DNA of 64,000 nucleotides from assembly GCF_046197865.1 (NCBI RefSeq), contig NZ_CP166990.1, positions 1,736,001 to 1,800,000 on the forward strand. The letters are read 5' to 3'. This document shows, one piece after another, positions 42,771-52,196 of the stretch. The translations under genes and the position numbers were made by a program. The DNA comes from JAHKLT01 sp046197865. Lineage in GTDB: Archaea; Methanobacteriota; Methanobacteria; Methanobacteriales; Methanobacteriaceae. Position 1 is the first letter of the stretch, and each line of letters starts with the position of its first letter. The notes under the pieces are model-generated. The model was given only the letters and a program-made list of their open reading frames with translations. It had not been told where the DNA came from and searched no databases.

Positions 42771-44441
42771 TTATCCAATATTGTATTTTTGTAATAATAA
42801 AAGTTCTTCAGTAGAAAGTTTTTTACCATTTTTAAATTTATCAAAAATAGCTTCAGCTCTTTCTTTTTCTTCACGATTTTTGTTAGATGGAGAACTAGAT
42901 TTCTTTTCAGTCCTTCTTCTTTTAGGTCTTTGATTACCAAGTTTTTTATTTATAACATGGATTTCACTAAGAACAACTTTAAAGTCTTCATGTTTAGCTG
43001 AAGCATTTTTCCTTGCATCGATGAATTTTTTATGTGCATCATCAGCAGCAGTTCTTATTTCATCAGTCTTTTTAAAGTATTCTAACATGTTTTCGTGTGC
43101 TTTTTGAGCCTTTTCAGAAAGTTCTACTACAACAGCGTGGTGTTCTTCAGATTCAGATTTGAGACCTTGTGCCTCTTCTTTAACATTTTCATCTTCATGA
43201 ACATCCATTAATTGTTTTCTGAGATCATTAGCATTTTTAACAAGCTGATTTTCTTTTTTGATATCTAAGACACGGGTTTCAATAATCTTATCGATTTTTT
43301 TAATTTCATTTTCGATTTTGATTTTGTCCCTTTTACCAGAAGACCATTCTAAATTTTTGATTTTGTTATTAACTTCATTACGTAATTTTTTAGCTTCAAC
43401 AACTTCTTTGTTGACATCATTACGCTCATTTCTAAATTCAATAGCTTTATTCAAATTTTCTTTTAAAGAATCATTTAATTCATCACGAATTTTACGTTGT
43501 TCTTTAGCAACTTGATTAAATTCTTCTCTTTCATCAGCTATTTTAGAAATTAAAGCTTCTCTTTCATCTTTTTGCTGTTTGACACCTTCCATGGTATCAG
43601 CAAGATCGAAATCAGGTTCAGGTAATTTATCTTTTTCAGATTTCTTTTCTTCTTTCTTTTCAGATTTAGGAGTTTCTTCAGTCTCTTTAGTTGCTTCTTC
43701 AGTAACTTCAGGTTTTTCGACTGTTTCAACTTCAACAACTTCTTCCTCAACAACTTCAGGTTCTTCAGCAGCTTCAGTTTCAACAACTTCAACATTTTCA
43801 GTTGAATTTTCTGTTTTCTCACTAATGACAGATACAACATTATTTAAATCATTTTCTTCAATGATAACATCAGCTACTTCTTTCACAGCAGGTTTAGCAT
43901 TAAATGCAATACCATATTTTACTGCTTCAATCATAGAAATATCATTTGCACCATCACCAACAGCAACAACATTTTCTAATGAAATATCTTTATCTTCAAT
44001 AAGAGAATTAAGAACATCTAATTTTGTACCATCAACTAATGGGCCTGTAACCTCACCAGTTAATTTATCGTCTTCAACAGTCAATGAATTAGTGAAAATA
44101 TAATCAACATTAAGTTCATCATTTAATCTATCATTAATAATGTCAAAACTTCCGCTAATAATCCCTACTTCATATCCATCATCTTTCAATGAAGAAATAG
44201 CACTTTTAGCGCCTTTCATTAAAGGAAGGTTATCAACTACATTTTTTACATCATCTAATGGAAGATCTTTAAGAAGCTTAACTCTATCTTTAATAGATGT
44301 TTCAAAATCAATTTCACCATTCATAGCTTTTTCAGTTATTTCTGAAATTTCATCTTCTACATTTGCAAGCTTTCCAATTTCATCGATTGCTTCACCATTT
44401 ATAATAACGTTATCTAAGTCAAATACTACAAGTTTAATCAA
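42771..44441 (-). CDS. serB: Phosphoserine phosphatase-like HAD protein fused to long coiled coil
   Basis: About 556 residues. The N-terminal ~200 residues are a complete SerB-type HAD phosphatase: DLDNVI as nucleophile motif I (D..DNV replacing the usual DxDGT/S), SGSFDI motif II, and GDGANDISMIEA motif IV. A Glu/Val/Thr-rich acidic linker (about 205-280) follows, then a highly charged coiled-coil region (about 285-530) with a basic KRRRTEKK patch near the end. The phosphatase would make serine; the role of the coiled coil is unknown. I pick the TTG start after GGTGGT. The gene follows TBP by 12 bases. Confidence 0.82.
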   Translation of the reverse strand: MIKLVVFDLDNVIINGEAIDEIGKLANVEDEISEITEKAMNGEIDFETSIKDRVKLLKDLPLDDVKNVVDNLPLMKGAKSAISSLKDDGYEVGIISGSFDIINDRLNDELNVDYIFTNSLTVEDDKLTGEVTGPLVDGTKLDVLNSLIEDKDISLENVVAVGDGANDISMIEAVKYGIAFNAKPAVKEVADVIIEENDLNNVVSVISEKTENSTENVEVVETEAAEEPEVVEEEVVEVETVEKPEVTEEATKETEETPKSEKKEEKKSEKDKLPEPDFDLADTMEGVKQQKDEREALISKIADEREEFNQVAKEQRKIRDELNDSLKENLNKAIEFRNERNDVNKEVVEAKKLRNEVNNKIKNLEWSSGKRDKIKIENEIKKIDKIIETRVLDIKKENQLVKNANDLRKQLMDVHEDENVKEEAQGLKSESEEHHAVVVELSEKAQKAHENMLEYFKKTDEIRTAADDAHKKFIDARKNASAKHEDFKVVLSEIHVINKKLGNQRPKRRRTEKKSSSPSNKNREEKERAEAIFDKFKNGKKLSTEELLLLQKYNIG

Positions 44442-44453
44442 TAATACCACCAA

Positions 44454-44999
44454 TTATATTAAGTCCAACTCATGAAGTCTATCATAAGCTCTTTCTACAC
44501 CGAGTTTTGCATCTCCGCGTGTTTTTGCTCCAGTACAAACAACTTTACCAGAACCAAATAATAATAAAACGACCTTAGGGTCAGATAATCTATATACTAA
44601 ACCAGGGAATTGTTCTGGTTCGTATTCAGTATCTTCTAACTCCAATGCCACAATTTCTAAGTTTAATGTGGATTCCAAATTAGCAGAAGCCACAATATTT
44701 TGAATTTTAATTTCGAATTCAGTAGGAATATCCTTATCAATAGTTCTCATTAAATCTACTGTTTTTTTAATTGCCAATTTTGAATCTTCAATAGATTTTG
44801 CGCCAGTACAAACAAGCTTACCAGAACTAAAAATTAATGCTGCAGTTTTAGGATCTTTAAGTTTAAAAACTAAGCCAGGAAATTGTTCACGATTAAAATC
44901 AACACCTTCTAAAGCTTTAGCAACATCAGTAAGGACAATATCTTTACCTATACTAGCAGAAGAGACAATATTTTCAATTTTTATATCGACATCGGTCAA
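44454..44999 (-). CDS. tbp: TATA-box-binding protein
   Basis: 181-residue saddle protein with two imperfect ~90-residue repeats. Each has IENIVSSAS/IQNIVASAN, then FNREQFPGLVFKL / YEPEQFPGLVYRL, and SSGKLVCTGAKS / GSGKVVCTGAKT. It binds archaeal TATA boxes with TFB and RNA polymerase. It is preceded by a TATA-containing divergent spacer (45000-45212) and is followed closely by the SerB-like fusion gene. The C-terminus lacks the acidic tail of some archaeal TBPs. Confidence 0.96.
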   Translation of the reverse strand: MTDVDIKIENIVSSASIGKDIVLTDVAKALEGVDFNREQFPGLVFKLKDPKTAALIFSSGKLVCTGAKSIEDSKLAIKKTVDLMRTIDKDIPTEFEIKIQNIVASANLESTLNLEIVALELEDTEYEPEQFPGLVYRLSDPKVVLLLFGSGKVVCTGAKTRGDAKLGVERAYDRLHELDLI

Positions 45000-45212
45000 T
45001 TTAATAAACCTCCAATAAGTTTTTTAAAAAAATAGTAAAATAATTTATAAGAAAATAAGTAAATTTTTACTATAATTAATTTTATTTAAATAGTATATAA
45101 ACCTATTTATAAGTAAAATGATTTTAATTAAAAAATGTTTATATGAATAATATCTAACTAAAAAATTTTTAAATTTCTGATAAAAAAATAAAATAAAAGG
45201 GAAGAATGTTTA

Positions 45213-45755
45213 ATGATTGAAGTAGAGATAAAGGCTAAAATAAATAATGTTGATGAAATCAAATCAAAAATAAATAATTTAAATATAAAAAAATTTAAAG
45301 AAGAGCTTCAAGAAGATTTATATTTTCAAAGTCCTATTGTTGATTTTGCTAAGACTGATGAAGCATTAAGAATCAGGAAAACAGTTGAAAACAATATAGC
45401 AAATATATTTATAACATATAAAGGTCCTAAAATCGATAGCGAAAGTAAAACACGAGAAGAAATCGAAATGGATATTGAAGATAGTGAAAAAGCATCAAAA
45501 ATTTTAAAAAGAATTGGATTTACTCCTGTTCGTTGTGTTAAAAAAAGAAGAGAATATTATCAATATGAAGAATGTATTTTGAGTTTAGATTTCGTTGAAG
45601 GTTTAGAACCTTACATGGAAATAGAAACTGTTTTAGAAGATGATAGTCAATATAAAAATTCTCAAAAAAAAATATTTGAAATTTTTAAAAAATTAGGAAT
45701 TGAAGATGGTTTTGAAAGAGATTCATATTTAGAATTATTAGAAAATAAAAAATAA
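45213..45755 (+). CDS. CYTH-domain protein (class IV adenylate cyclase-like, CyaB)
   Basis: 180-residue CYTH-fold protein. MIEVEIKAKI is the EXEXK motif at the N-terminus, LRIRKT, TYKGP and REEIEMDI supply the tunnel residues, and LDFVEGLEPYMEIE follows. CyaB-like archaeal members are annotated as class IV adenylate cyclases, but many CYTH proteins are triphosphatases, so activity remains open. AAAGGGAAG precedes the ATG. It is single, divergent from tbp. A TGTTTA/TAAACA hairpin (45781-45795) lies just beyond its stop and may be its terminator. Confidence 0.85.
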   Translation: MIEVEIKAKINNVDEIKSKINNLNIKKFKEELQEDLYFQSPIVDFAKTDEALRIRKTVENNIANIFITYKGPKIDSESKTREEIEMDIEDSEKASKILKRIGFTPVRCVKKRREYYQYEECILSLDFVEGLEPYMEIETVLEDDSQYKNSQKKIFEIFKKLGIEDGFERDSYLELLENKK

Positions 45756-45780
45756 ATAAAAAATTAAAAAATAAGGATAT

Positions 45781-45795
45781 TGTTTAAAATAAACA
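45781..45795 (+). terminator. TGTTTA-AAA-TAAACA dyad in spacer before aksA
   Basis: A perfect 6-bp inverted repeat with a three-base centre lies 25 bases after the CYTH gene stop, followed by AATTTTTATAG. It may terminate the CYTH transcript or act as an operator for the downstream aksA-type gene; the sequence does not distinguish these. Confidence 0.35.
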
Positions 45796-45910
45796 GTCAT
45801 TTTCTAATTTTTATAGAAAATAAAAAAAGCATTTTAAATTAATAAATAGAAAAAATTTTAATATAATAAGCATAAATAGGTTATTTAATTTAAATTAAAG
45901 ATGTGTGTAA

Positions 45911-47086
45911 ATGAAATATTTTGTAAGCCCTTATAACAAAGAAACAAAAATTAAGCTTCCAGATAAAATAACAATATATGATACTACTTTAAGAGATGGA
46001 GAACAAACACCTGGAGTCTGTTTTAAAAAAGAAGAAAAATTAGAAATAGCTAAAAAATTAGATCAATTTAAAATTCATCAAATTGAAGCAGGATTTCCCA
46101 TAGTATCTGAACATGAGAGAAAATCAATAAAAAATATTGTAAATGAAAATTTAAATGCTAAAATAATATCTCTTGCAAGATGTAGAAAAGAAGATATTGA
46201 TGCAGCTATTGAATGTGGTGTAGATGGAGTTATAACATTTTTAGGAACTTCAGATATCCATTTGCAACATAAAATGAATATTTCAAGAGAAGAAGCTATT
46301 GATGTAATTACAAGTACTATAGAATATGCAAAAGATCATGGATTATTTGTTGCATTTTCTGCAGAAGATGCTACAAGAACTGATTTAGATTTTTTAAAAA
46401 GGATTTACAAACAAGCTGAAAGTTACAAAGTAGATAGAGTTCATATTGCAGATACTGTTGGAGCTATTACTCCACAAGGAATAACTTATTTAATTCAAGA
46501 ACTTAGAAAAGAAGTTAAAACTGATATAGCTATGCATTGTCATAATGACTTTGGTATGGCAGTAATAAATTCAATATCTGGAGTTATAGCTGGAGGAAAT
46601 GCTATTTCAACTACTGTAAATGGAATTGGTGAACGTGCAGGTAATGCATCTTTAGAAGAAACCGTAATGGCATTTAAAATTTTATATGGTAAAGATTTAG
46701 GATTTAAAACAAAATATATACAAGAATTATCAGAAATGGTTTCAAAATATAGTGAGTTAAAAATTCCGCGCAATAAACCTATTGTAGGTAAAAATGTATT
46801 TAGACATGAATCTGGAATCCATGTAGATGCTGTAATTGAAGAACCCCTTACATATGAACCATATATGCCAGAAATTGTAGGTCAAAAAAGACAATTAGTT
46901 TTAGGTAAACATTCAGGTTGTAGAGCTGTAAAAGCAAAGTTAGATGAATGTGGATTAGATGTAACTAAAGATAAACTTTGTGAGATTGTTGAAAAGGTTA
47001 AAGAACAACGTGAAGAAGGTACATATATTAATGATGATGTTTTTGTTGAGATTGTAAAAAGCATTAACAAAAAAGAAGATGATTAG
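45911..47086 (+). CDS. aksA: Homocitrate synthase-family enzyme (AksA)
   Basis: 391-residue alpha-isopropylmalate/homocitrate synthase-family aldolase. IYDTTLRDGEQTPGVCF (residues 22-38) is the catalytic and metal motif, AMHCHNDFGMA carries the metal His pair, NGIGERAGNASLEE follows, and FRHESGIHVDA is the condensing-domain motif. It lacks the C-terminal regulatory LeuA domain. The adjacent homoaconitase-type large subunit points to the coenzyme B pathway, where AksA condenses 2-oxoacids of increasing length with acetyl-CoA to build the 7-mercaptoheptanoyl chain. A citramalate or isopropylmalate role is the alternative. Confidence 0.88.
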   Translation: MKYFVSPYNKETKIKLPDKITIYDTTLRDGEQTPGVCFKKEEKLEIAKKLDQFKIHQIEAGFPIVSEHERKSIKNIVNENLNAKIISLARCRKEDIDAAIECGVDGVITFLGTSDIHLQHKMNISREEAIDVITSTIEYAKDHGLFVAFSAEDATRTDLDFLKRIYKQAESYKVDRVHIADTVGAITPQGITYLIQELRKEVKTDIAMHCHNDFGMAVINSISGVIAGGNAISTTVNGIGERAGNASLEETVMAFKILYGKDLGFKTKYIQELSEMVSKYSELKIPRNKPIVGKNVFRHESGIHVDAVIEEPLTYEPYMPEIVGQKRQLVLGKHSGCRAVKAKLDECGLDVTKDKLCEIVEKVKEQREEGTYINDDVFVEIVKSINKKEDD

Positions 47087-47092
47087 ATACAA

Positions 47093-48349
47093 ATGAATAT
47101 TACAGAAAAAATATTATCAAATAAAGCAGGTCATGAAGTGACTCCTGGTGAGATAATCGAAATTGAAGTAGATTTAGCTATGTCTCATGATGGAACTTCT
47201 CCTCCCACCATAAAAAACTTTGAAAAGATTTCTAAAAATGTTTGGAATCCAGATAAAATAGCTATTGTTTTTGATCATAATGTTCCTGCAAATACTATTG
47301 GTTCTGCAGAATTTCAAAAGGTAGCTAGAAATTTTATAAAAAATCAAAATATAAAAAATCATTTCATACATGGTGAGGGAATTTGCCATCAAGTATTACC
47401 AGAAAATGGATTAGTTGAACCTGGAAAAGTTATTGTAGGTGCTGATTCCCATACTTGTACTTATGGAGCATTTGGGGCATTTTCAACTGGAATGGGTGCA
47501 ACTGATTTATCAATGGTTTATGCTACAGGTAAAACTTGGTTTATGGTACCAGAAGCATTGAAATTAGAAGTTACAGGTCTTTTAAGTGAACACATTAAAG
47601 CTAAAGATATTATTTTACACATAATAGGAAAAATAGGAGCAAATGGTGCAACTTATAAAAGTGCAGAATTTTGTGGAAACATTATAAATAATATTGATAT
47701 TGAAGGAAGGCAAACTATTTGTAATATGACAATAGAAATGGGTGCTAAAAATGGAATTATAGAACCTAACAGAGAAACATTAGAGTTTATTTCAAATAGA
47801 ACAAAAAAACCTATTGATTCATTTAATGTATTTAAATCAGATGAAGATTCAGTTTATTCTAAAGAAATTACATTTGATATAACAGATATTGAACAGCAAA
47901 TAGCTTGTCCAAATGATGTGGATAATGTAAAAGGAATTTCAAAAGTAGAAGGAACTGCAGTTGATCAATGTTTTATTGGATCTTGTACTAATGGTAGACT
48001 TTCAGATTTAGAAGATGCTGCTAAAATATTAGATGGTCATAAAATTAATGATGATGTTAGGTTGATTATAGCACCAGCTTCAAAAGAAGTTTATGAAGAT
48101 GCAATCTCTAAAGGATATATCAAAACATTTTTAGATTCTGGAGCTATTATTTGCAATCCTGGATGCGGTCCTTGTCTTGGAGGGCATATGGGAGTCTTAT
48201 CAGAAGATGAAGTATGTATCTCAACTACCAATAGAAATTTTAAAGGTAGGATGGGTGATCCAAAATCAAAAATATATTTATCTAATTCTGAAGTAGTAGC
48301 ATCATCAGCTATTGAAGGAATTATAACAAATCCTGAAAATATTAAGTGA
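47093..48349 (+). CDS. Homoaconitase / 3-isopropylmalate dehydratase large subunit (AksD-like)
   Basis: 418-residue aconitase-superfamily large subunit. GADSHTCTYGAFGAFSTGMGATD contains the first cluster cysteine; FIGSCTNGR and NPGCGPCLGGH supply the remaining ligands of the 4Fe-4S cluster. Length matches the archaeal two-subunit LeuC/AksD type. The gene begins seven bases after aksA, so isomerisation of homocitrate homologues in coenzyme B synthesis is the likely job. The small subunit (AksE/LeuD type) is not in the window. Start ATG with an upstream GATTAGAT region. Confidence 0.88.
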   Translation: MNITEKILSNKAGHEVTPGEIIEIEVDLAMSHDGTSPPTIKNFEKISKNVWNPDKIAIVFDHNVPANTIGSAEFQKVARNFIKNQNIKNHFIHGEGICHQVLPENGLVEPGKVIVGADSHTCTYGAFGAFSTGMGATDLSMVYATGKTWFMVPEALKLEVTGLLSEHIKAKDIILHIIGKIGANGATYKSAEFCGNIINNIDIEGRQTICNMTIEMGAKNGIIEPNRETLEFISNRTKKPIDSFNVFKSDEDSVYSKEITFDITDIEQQIACPNDVDNVKGISKVEGTAVDQCFIGSCTNGRLSDLEDAAKILDGHKINDDVRLIIAPASKEVYEDAISKGYIKTFLDSGAIICNPGCGPCLGGHMGVLSEDEVCISTTNRNFKGRMGDPKSKIYLSNSEVVASSAIEGIITNPENIK

Positions 48350-48353
48350 AAAT

Positions 48354-48917
48354 ATGGAAAATAACACTAATGAAGCAAACAAAAGATTAATTGAAAAAAT
48401 TAATGAAGTTGAAAAAAATAGTGCAAATAAGTTTTCTAACACGCAAAAAATATTATTAACAACAGATGGTTCAATAACAGCTATTTTAGATGTTTTAAAA
48501 GGAAAGATTGACTTAAAAACTTTAGATCAACATTTTCAAAAATCAAATGAGGAAGTAGCTAAGCTATTAAATATAGATGAAAATGAAGAAGTAAATTATA
48601 GAGAAGTTTTAATGCATAAAAATGATTCACCCCTTATTTATGCTATATCATATATTCCTTTAAAAAGACTAAATGAAGATTTTAAGTGTGATTTAATTAG
48701 AGCAGATATTCCAATTGGTAGAATATTAAAAAAATATAATATCGAATCAAGGCGAGAAATTAAAAGCATACAAATAGAATCAAGTAATTCTAAATTAGAA
48801 AAAATTTTTAATACTGATGCAAATTTATTATCAAGAGAATATACAATTATAAAAGATAATGAAGTATTAATTTGGATTAAAGAAATATTTCCAAGTACTT
48901 ATTTTAAAGAAAATTAA
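48354..48917 (+). CDS. DUF98 / chorismate-lyase-like protein
   Basis: 187-residue protein. NTQKILLTTDGSITAILDVLKG is the conserved N-terminal block of DUF98 (PF01947). YREVLMHKNDSPLIYAISYIPLKRL and LIRADIPIGRILKKYNIESRREI complete the UbiC-like fold with its conserved Arg and Glu. Archaeal DUF98 proteins are proposed to release 4-hydroxybenzoate from chorismate for methanopterin synthesis. It lies between the AksD-like gene (four-base gap) and fen. Confidence 0.82.
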   Translation: MENNTNEANKRLIEKINEVEKNSANKFSNTQKILLTTDGSITAILDVLKGKIDLKTLDQHFQKSNEEVAKLLNIDENEEVNYREVLMHKNDSPLIYAISYIPLKRLNEDFKCDLIRADIPIGRILKKYNIESRREIKSIQIESSNSKLEKIFNTDANLLSREYTIIKDNEVLIWIKEIFPSTYFKEN

Positions 48918-48928
48918 AGGTGTTCTAA

Positions 48929-49912
48929 TTGGGTGTGAAATTTAAAGATATAATAGAAACTGAAAAAATAAATTTTAAAGATTTAGATAGTAGAATAATA
49001 GCTATTGATGCATTTAATATTATTTATCAGTTTTTATCAGGAATAAGACAACAAAATGGTCAACCTTTAATGGATTCTGATGGTAATGTTACTTCTCATT
49101 TAAGTGGATTATTATATAGAAATTCATCAATAATAGATAAAGGAATAAAACTTGTTTATGTATTTGATGGTGAAAGTTCTATTCACAAACAAAAAACCAT
49201 TTTAAAAAGACGAGAAATAAGAAATGAGTCTGAAAAAAAATGGAAAGCAGCATTAGATAGTGGAGATGATGAGGAAGCTAGAAAATATGCAATAAGATCT
49301 TCTAAAATGACTCCATATATTATTGAATCTTCTAAAAAATTATTAAATTTAATGGGGATTCCATATGTTCAAGCAAGTGGGGAAGGAGAAGCACAAGCTT
49401 CATATATGGTTCAAAAAGGAGATGCTTGGGCTGTTGGTTCTCAAGATTATGATTGTTTATTATTTGGTGCAGATAAAATAGTTAGAAATTTAACTTTAAC
49501 AAGTAAAATTGGAGATTTAGAACTTCTTAAACTTAAAGATGTATTAAATAAACTTGATCTTACAAGAGAAGATTTAGTTAATATTGCACTACTTGTTGGA
49601 ACCGATTTTAATGAAGGTAAAAAAGGAATTGGTGCTAAAACTGGATTAAAACTTTTAAAAGATAATAAAATAGATAAAGCTATTGAAGAACTTAATAATG
49701 AATCTGATGAAGATTTAGATGAAATTAAAAATATCTTTTTAAATCCAGATGTAAATACTGATTATAAAATCAAATGGAAAAATCCTAATGAAGATGGACT
49801 TGTTGAATTTTTATCTAATCAACATGGCTTTTCAAAAGAAAGAGTTGTTAATGCATCTCGAAAATTAAAAAAATTAAATAATTCTCAAAAAAGTTTAGAA
49901 GCTTGGTTTTAA
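48929..49912 (+). CDS. fen: Flap endonuclease 1
   Basis: 327-residue FEN-1. The N-terminal nuclease domain has IAIDAFNIIYQFLSGIR, VYVFDGESS and the internal domain GIPYVQASGEGEAQASYM (paired acidic metal ligands), SQDYDCLLFGA, and the helix-hairpin-helix GTDFNEGKKGIGAKTGLKL. The last residues SQKSLEAWF form a PCNA-interacting PIP box. It processes Okazaki flaps and repair intermediates. The start is TTG with AAAGGTG upstream. Confidence 0.95.
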   Translation: MGVKFKDIIETEKINFKDLDSRIIAIDAFNIIYQFLSGIRQQNGQPLMDSDGNVTSHLSGLLYRNSSIIDKGIKLVYVFDGESSIHKQKTILKRREIRNESEKKWKAALDSGDDEEARKYAIRSSKMTPYIIESSKKLLNLMGIPYVQASGEGEAQASYMVQKGDAWAVGSQDYDCLLFGADKIVRNLTLTSKIGDLELLKLKDVLNKLDLTREDLVNIALLVGTDFNEGKKGIGAKTGLKLLKDNKIDKAIEELNNESDEDLDEIKNIFLNPDVNTDYKIKWKNPNEDGLVEFLSNQHGFSKERVVNASRKLKKLNNSQKSLEAWF

Positions 49913-49934
49913 ATTAAAAATAAAGGTGTTAAAT

Positions 49935-50186
49935 ATGGCAGATAATGTAAAAATTCAGATTTTAAAAACAATGGGAACTTTAATGACAACAGCATTTGCA
50001 CTTGTTGCTGGTTTAGCTTGGAATGAAGCAATTAAATCATTAATTAGTGATTTTATAAAAGCAGGTTCTGCTACAACTGGGTTATTAATCTATGCAATTG
50101 TTGTAACTATAATAGCTGTAATTGTTACAATAATTCTTGGAAGAAGTCTTGCAAAAATAGGAATAGATATTGAGGAAGATAAATAA
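49935..50186 (+). CDS. DUF5654-family small membrane protein
   Basis: About 83-residue protein with two membrane helices: MGTLMTTAFALVAGLAWNEAIKSLI (first helix with the conserved LAWNEAI motif) and GLLIYAIVVTIIAVIVTIILGRSL. This fits the DUF5654 family of small archaeal membrane proteins. The start is the ATG five bases after AAAGGTGTT; an in-frame GTG overlaps the ribosome binding site. It is probably the last gene of the aksA-fen run. Function unknown. Confidence 0.8.
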   Translation: MADNVKIQILKTMGTLMTTAFALVAGLAWNEAIKSLISDFIKAGSATTGLLIYAIVVTIIAVIVTIILGRSLAKIGIDIEEDK

Positions 50187-50819
50187 TTAAAAGGGTAAAA
50201 AATTTTCCCCAAATATCTTTTTTGTATATTTAATAGCTAAATCATATTGAGTATGATATTTATTTCTCATTTTACTATCAAACTCTTTTCTTGAATTTGA
50301 TAATTTTATTAATTTAAAAAATTCATTATATTTTTGTATAGATTTATCTATATCTATATTTTTATTTAATTTATTAAAACATGGAATTTCTAAAGTTTTA
50401 CAGACTGTTTCCCTTTTTAAATAATTAATACGGATATATGGAGATACAGAACTTACTAAAACATATTCTCCAATATCTATTAAAGGTGGAATTCCTTCAT
50501 CATCGAATCTTTTAGGAGAAGTTAATTTTTCAAAGTGTTTTACATCATAACAATGTAATTCTGTATAAAAATCAGGTTGAATCTTTTCTATTAAATGAAG
50601 TATTTTTTTACCTATAGCAGAAGTGTAGTATTTTTTATTTAAAGTAGATATATAATCAGATTTATCAAAATTAAAAATATAAATTTGACCTTTAGAAAAA
50701 TCTTCTTTTTTTAAGTTTTTTAAAAAATAGAAGGAGGTATTACCTTCATTTCCATGAAGACCTCCAATAAATAGTTTTTTAGGTCCTTTTCCATTATTTA
50801 TATAATGATAATAAGACAT
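50187..50819 (-). CDS. DUF2119-family, putative zinc-carboxypeptidase-like protein
   Basis: 210-residue protein. FIGGLHGNEGNTSF at residues 17-30 resembles the HxxE zinc motif of succinylglutamate-desuccinylase/M14-type peptidases, and YTELHCYDVKHFEKL supplies the likely third His. KRETVCKTLEIPCF follows. The set matches the methanogen-enriched DUF2119 family. Biological substrate unknown; an N-acyl or peptide amidase is plausible. It lies 13 bases downstream of ahcY on the same strand. Confidence 0.78.
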   Translation of the reverse strand: MSYYHYINNGKGPKKLFIGGLHGNEGNTSFYFLKNLKKEDFSKGQIYIFNFDKSDYISTLNKKYYTSAIGKKILHLIEKIQPDFYTELHCYDVKHFEKLTSPKRFDDEGIPPLIDIGEYVLVSSVSPYIRINYLKRETVCKTLEIPCFNKLNKNIDIDKSIQKYNEFFKLIKLSNSRKEFDSKMRNKYHTQYDLAIKYTKKIFGENFLPF

Positions 50820-50832
50820 TTAAACCGTATTT

Positions 50833-52083
50833 TTAAGTTCCTTCTTCCCAATTAGCTAAGTAATTAATTTGGAATTCTGATAAGCTATCAATTTCAATTC
50901 CTAATGCTTTAAGTTTAAGTCTTGAAACTGTATCATCAATATAATCTGGTGCTTTTTTAACATCAACATCTAAATCATTTTCTAAAATGTATTTAACAGA
51001 TAATGCTTGAACTGCAAAACTCATATCCATAATTTCTGCAGGGTGTCCTTGACCTCTTTCTGCAGCTAAATTAACAAGTCTTCCATCAGCTAATAAATAG
51101 ATTTTTCTTCCATCTTTCATATTAAACATTTCAATACTTTCTTTAACTTCTTCAACACTATCAGCTTGACTTTCTAAGTCTTGTCTATTGATTTCTACAT
51201 TAAAGTGTCCAGAATTAGCTAACATACATCCATCTTTCATATTTTTAAAATCATCACCACTAATAATATTTATATTACCAGTAACTGTAATAATAAGATC
51301 TGCATATTTAACAGCTTCACGAGTAGGCATTACTCTGTAACCATCCATTCTAGCTTCAAGTGCTCTAATAGGATTAACTTCAGTTACAATAACATTAGCA
51401 CCTAAACCTTGTGCTCTTAAAGCTACTCCTCTTCCACACCATCCATATCCACAGACAACAATGGTTTTTCCTGCAATTAACATATTGGTTGTTCCCATTA
51501 TCGCATCAAAAGTTGATTGACCAGTACCATATCTATTATCAAATAAATATTTAGTATATGCATCATTTACAGCTACAACAGGGAATTTTAAAGCTCCATC
51601 TTCATTCATTGCTTGTAATCTATGAACACCAGTAGTAGTCTCTTCACATGCACCTTGAATATTCTTTAAAACATCTGTTCTTTTCTCATGAAGCACCATA
51701 ATCATGTCTGCACCATCATCAATAATGACATCAGGTTTATGATCTAATACATCATCAATAGCTTCATAATATTCTTCATCAGATTGTTCTCTCCAACCAT
51801 ACATATTCAAACCTAAAGCTGCTCCACCAGCAGTAGCATCATCATGTGTTGAAAGAGGATTACAACCAGTCATAGCTACTTCTGCTCCACCTTCTTGTAA
51901 AGTAAGACCTAAATTTATAGTTTTAGGTTCTAAATGTAAACATGATCCAATAGTTATTCCTTCAAATGGTTTTTCTTCTCTGAAAACCTTTTTTATATGT
52001 TCTAAAACAGGCATGTGTTTTTGAACCCATTTTATTTTACGAATTCCTTCATCAGCTAAATCCATATTTTTTACATTACTCAT
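50833..52083 (-). CDS. ahcY: Adenosylhomocysteinase / S-inosylhomocysteine hydrolase
   Basis: 416-residue NAD-dependent hydrolase. GSCLHLEPKTINLGLTLQEGGAEV, NPLSTHDDATA, EETTTGVHRLQ, VNDAYTKYLFDNRYGTGQSTFDAI and the NAD-binding VCGYGWCGRGVA are all canonical. It removes the S-adenosylmethionine by-product. In methanogens the preferred substrate can be the deaminated S-inosyl form, which would match the MTIP-type phosphorylase at 17060; which applies here is unknown. It is the last chromosomal gene before the truncated tRNA and accessory region. Confidence 0.93.
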   Translation of the reverse strand: MSNVKNMDLADEGIRKIKWVQKHMPVLEHIKKVFREEKPFEGITIGSCLHLEPKTINLGLTLQEGGAEVAMTGCNPLSTHDDATAGGAALGLNMYGWREQSDEEYYEAIDDVLDHKPDVIIDDGADMIMVLHEKRTDVLKNIQGACEETTTGVHRLQAMNEDGALKFPVVAVNDAYTKYLFDNRYGTGQSTFDAIMGTTNMLIAGKTIVVCGYGWCGRGVALRAQGLGANVIVTEVNPIRALEARMDGYRVMPTREAVKYADLIITVTGNINIISGDDFKNMKDGCMLANSGHFNVEINRQDLESQADSVEEVKESIEMFNMKDGRKIYLLADGRLVNLAAERGQGHPAEIMDMSFAVQALSVKYILENDLDVDVKKAPDYIDDTVSRLKLKALGIEIDSLSEFQINYLANWEEGT

Positions 52084-52157
52084 TTTTTCACCATAAAATT
52101 AATGATATGTTTTTTCATATGTTTAAAAATATCTATCAACTTAAAATAAAACAAAAC

Positions 52158-52196
52158 ATTTAAATGATAGGTTAAACTGATATACAATAGTCTGAT
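52158..52196 (+). promoter_or_regulatory. tRNA promoter region with TATA-like box
   Basis: GATATACAATA (about 52179-52189) precedes the tRNA start and is preceded by an A/T-rich BRE-like stretch. A similar arrangement (TTAAATGAT followed by GATATATAATAATCTG) recurs near 52731-52757 with no tRNA behind it, suggesting a duplicated promoter relic. Confidence 0.4.

Noticed and set aside
43579..44103. Ser/Thr-rich open frame opposite the SerB fusion
   Set aside because: Shadow of the Glu-rich linker on the other strand; low complexity only.
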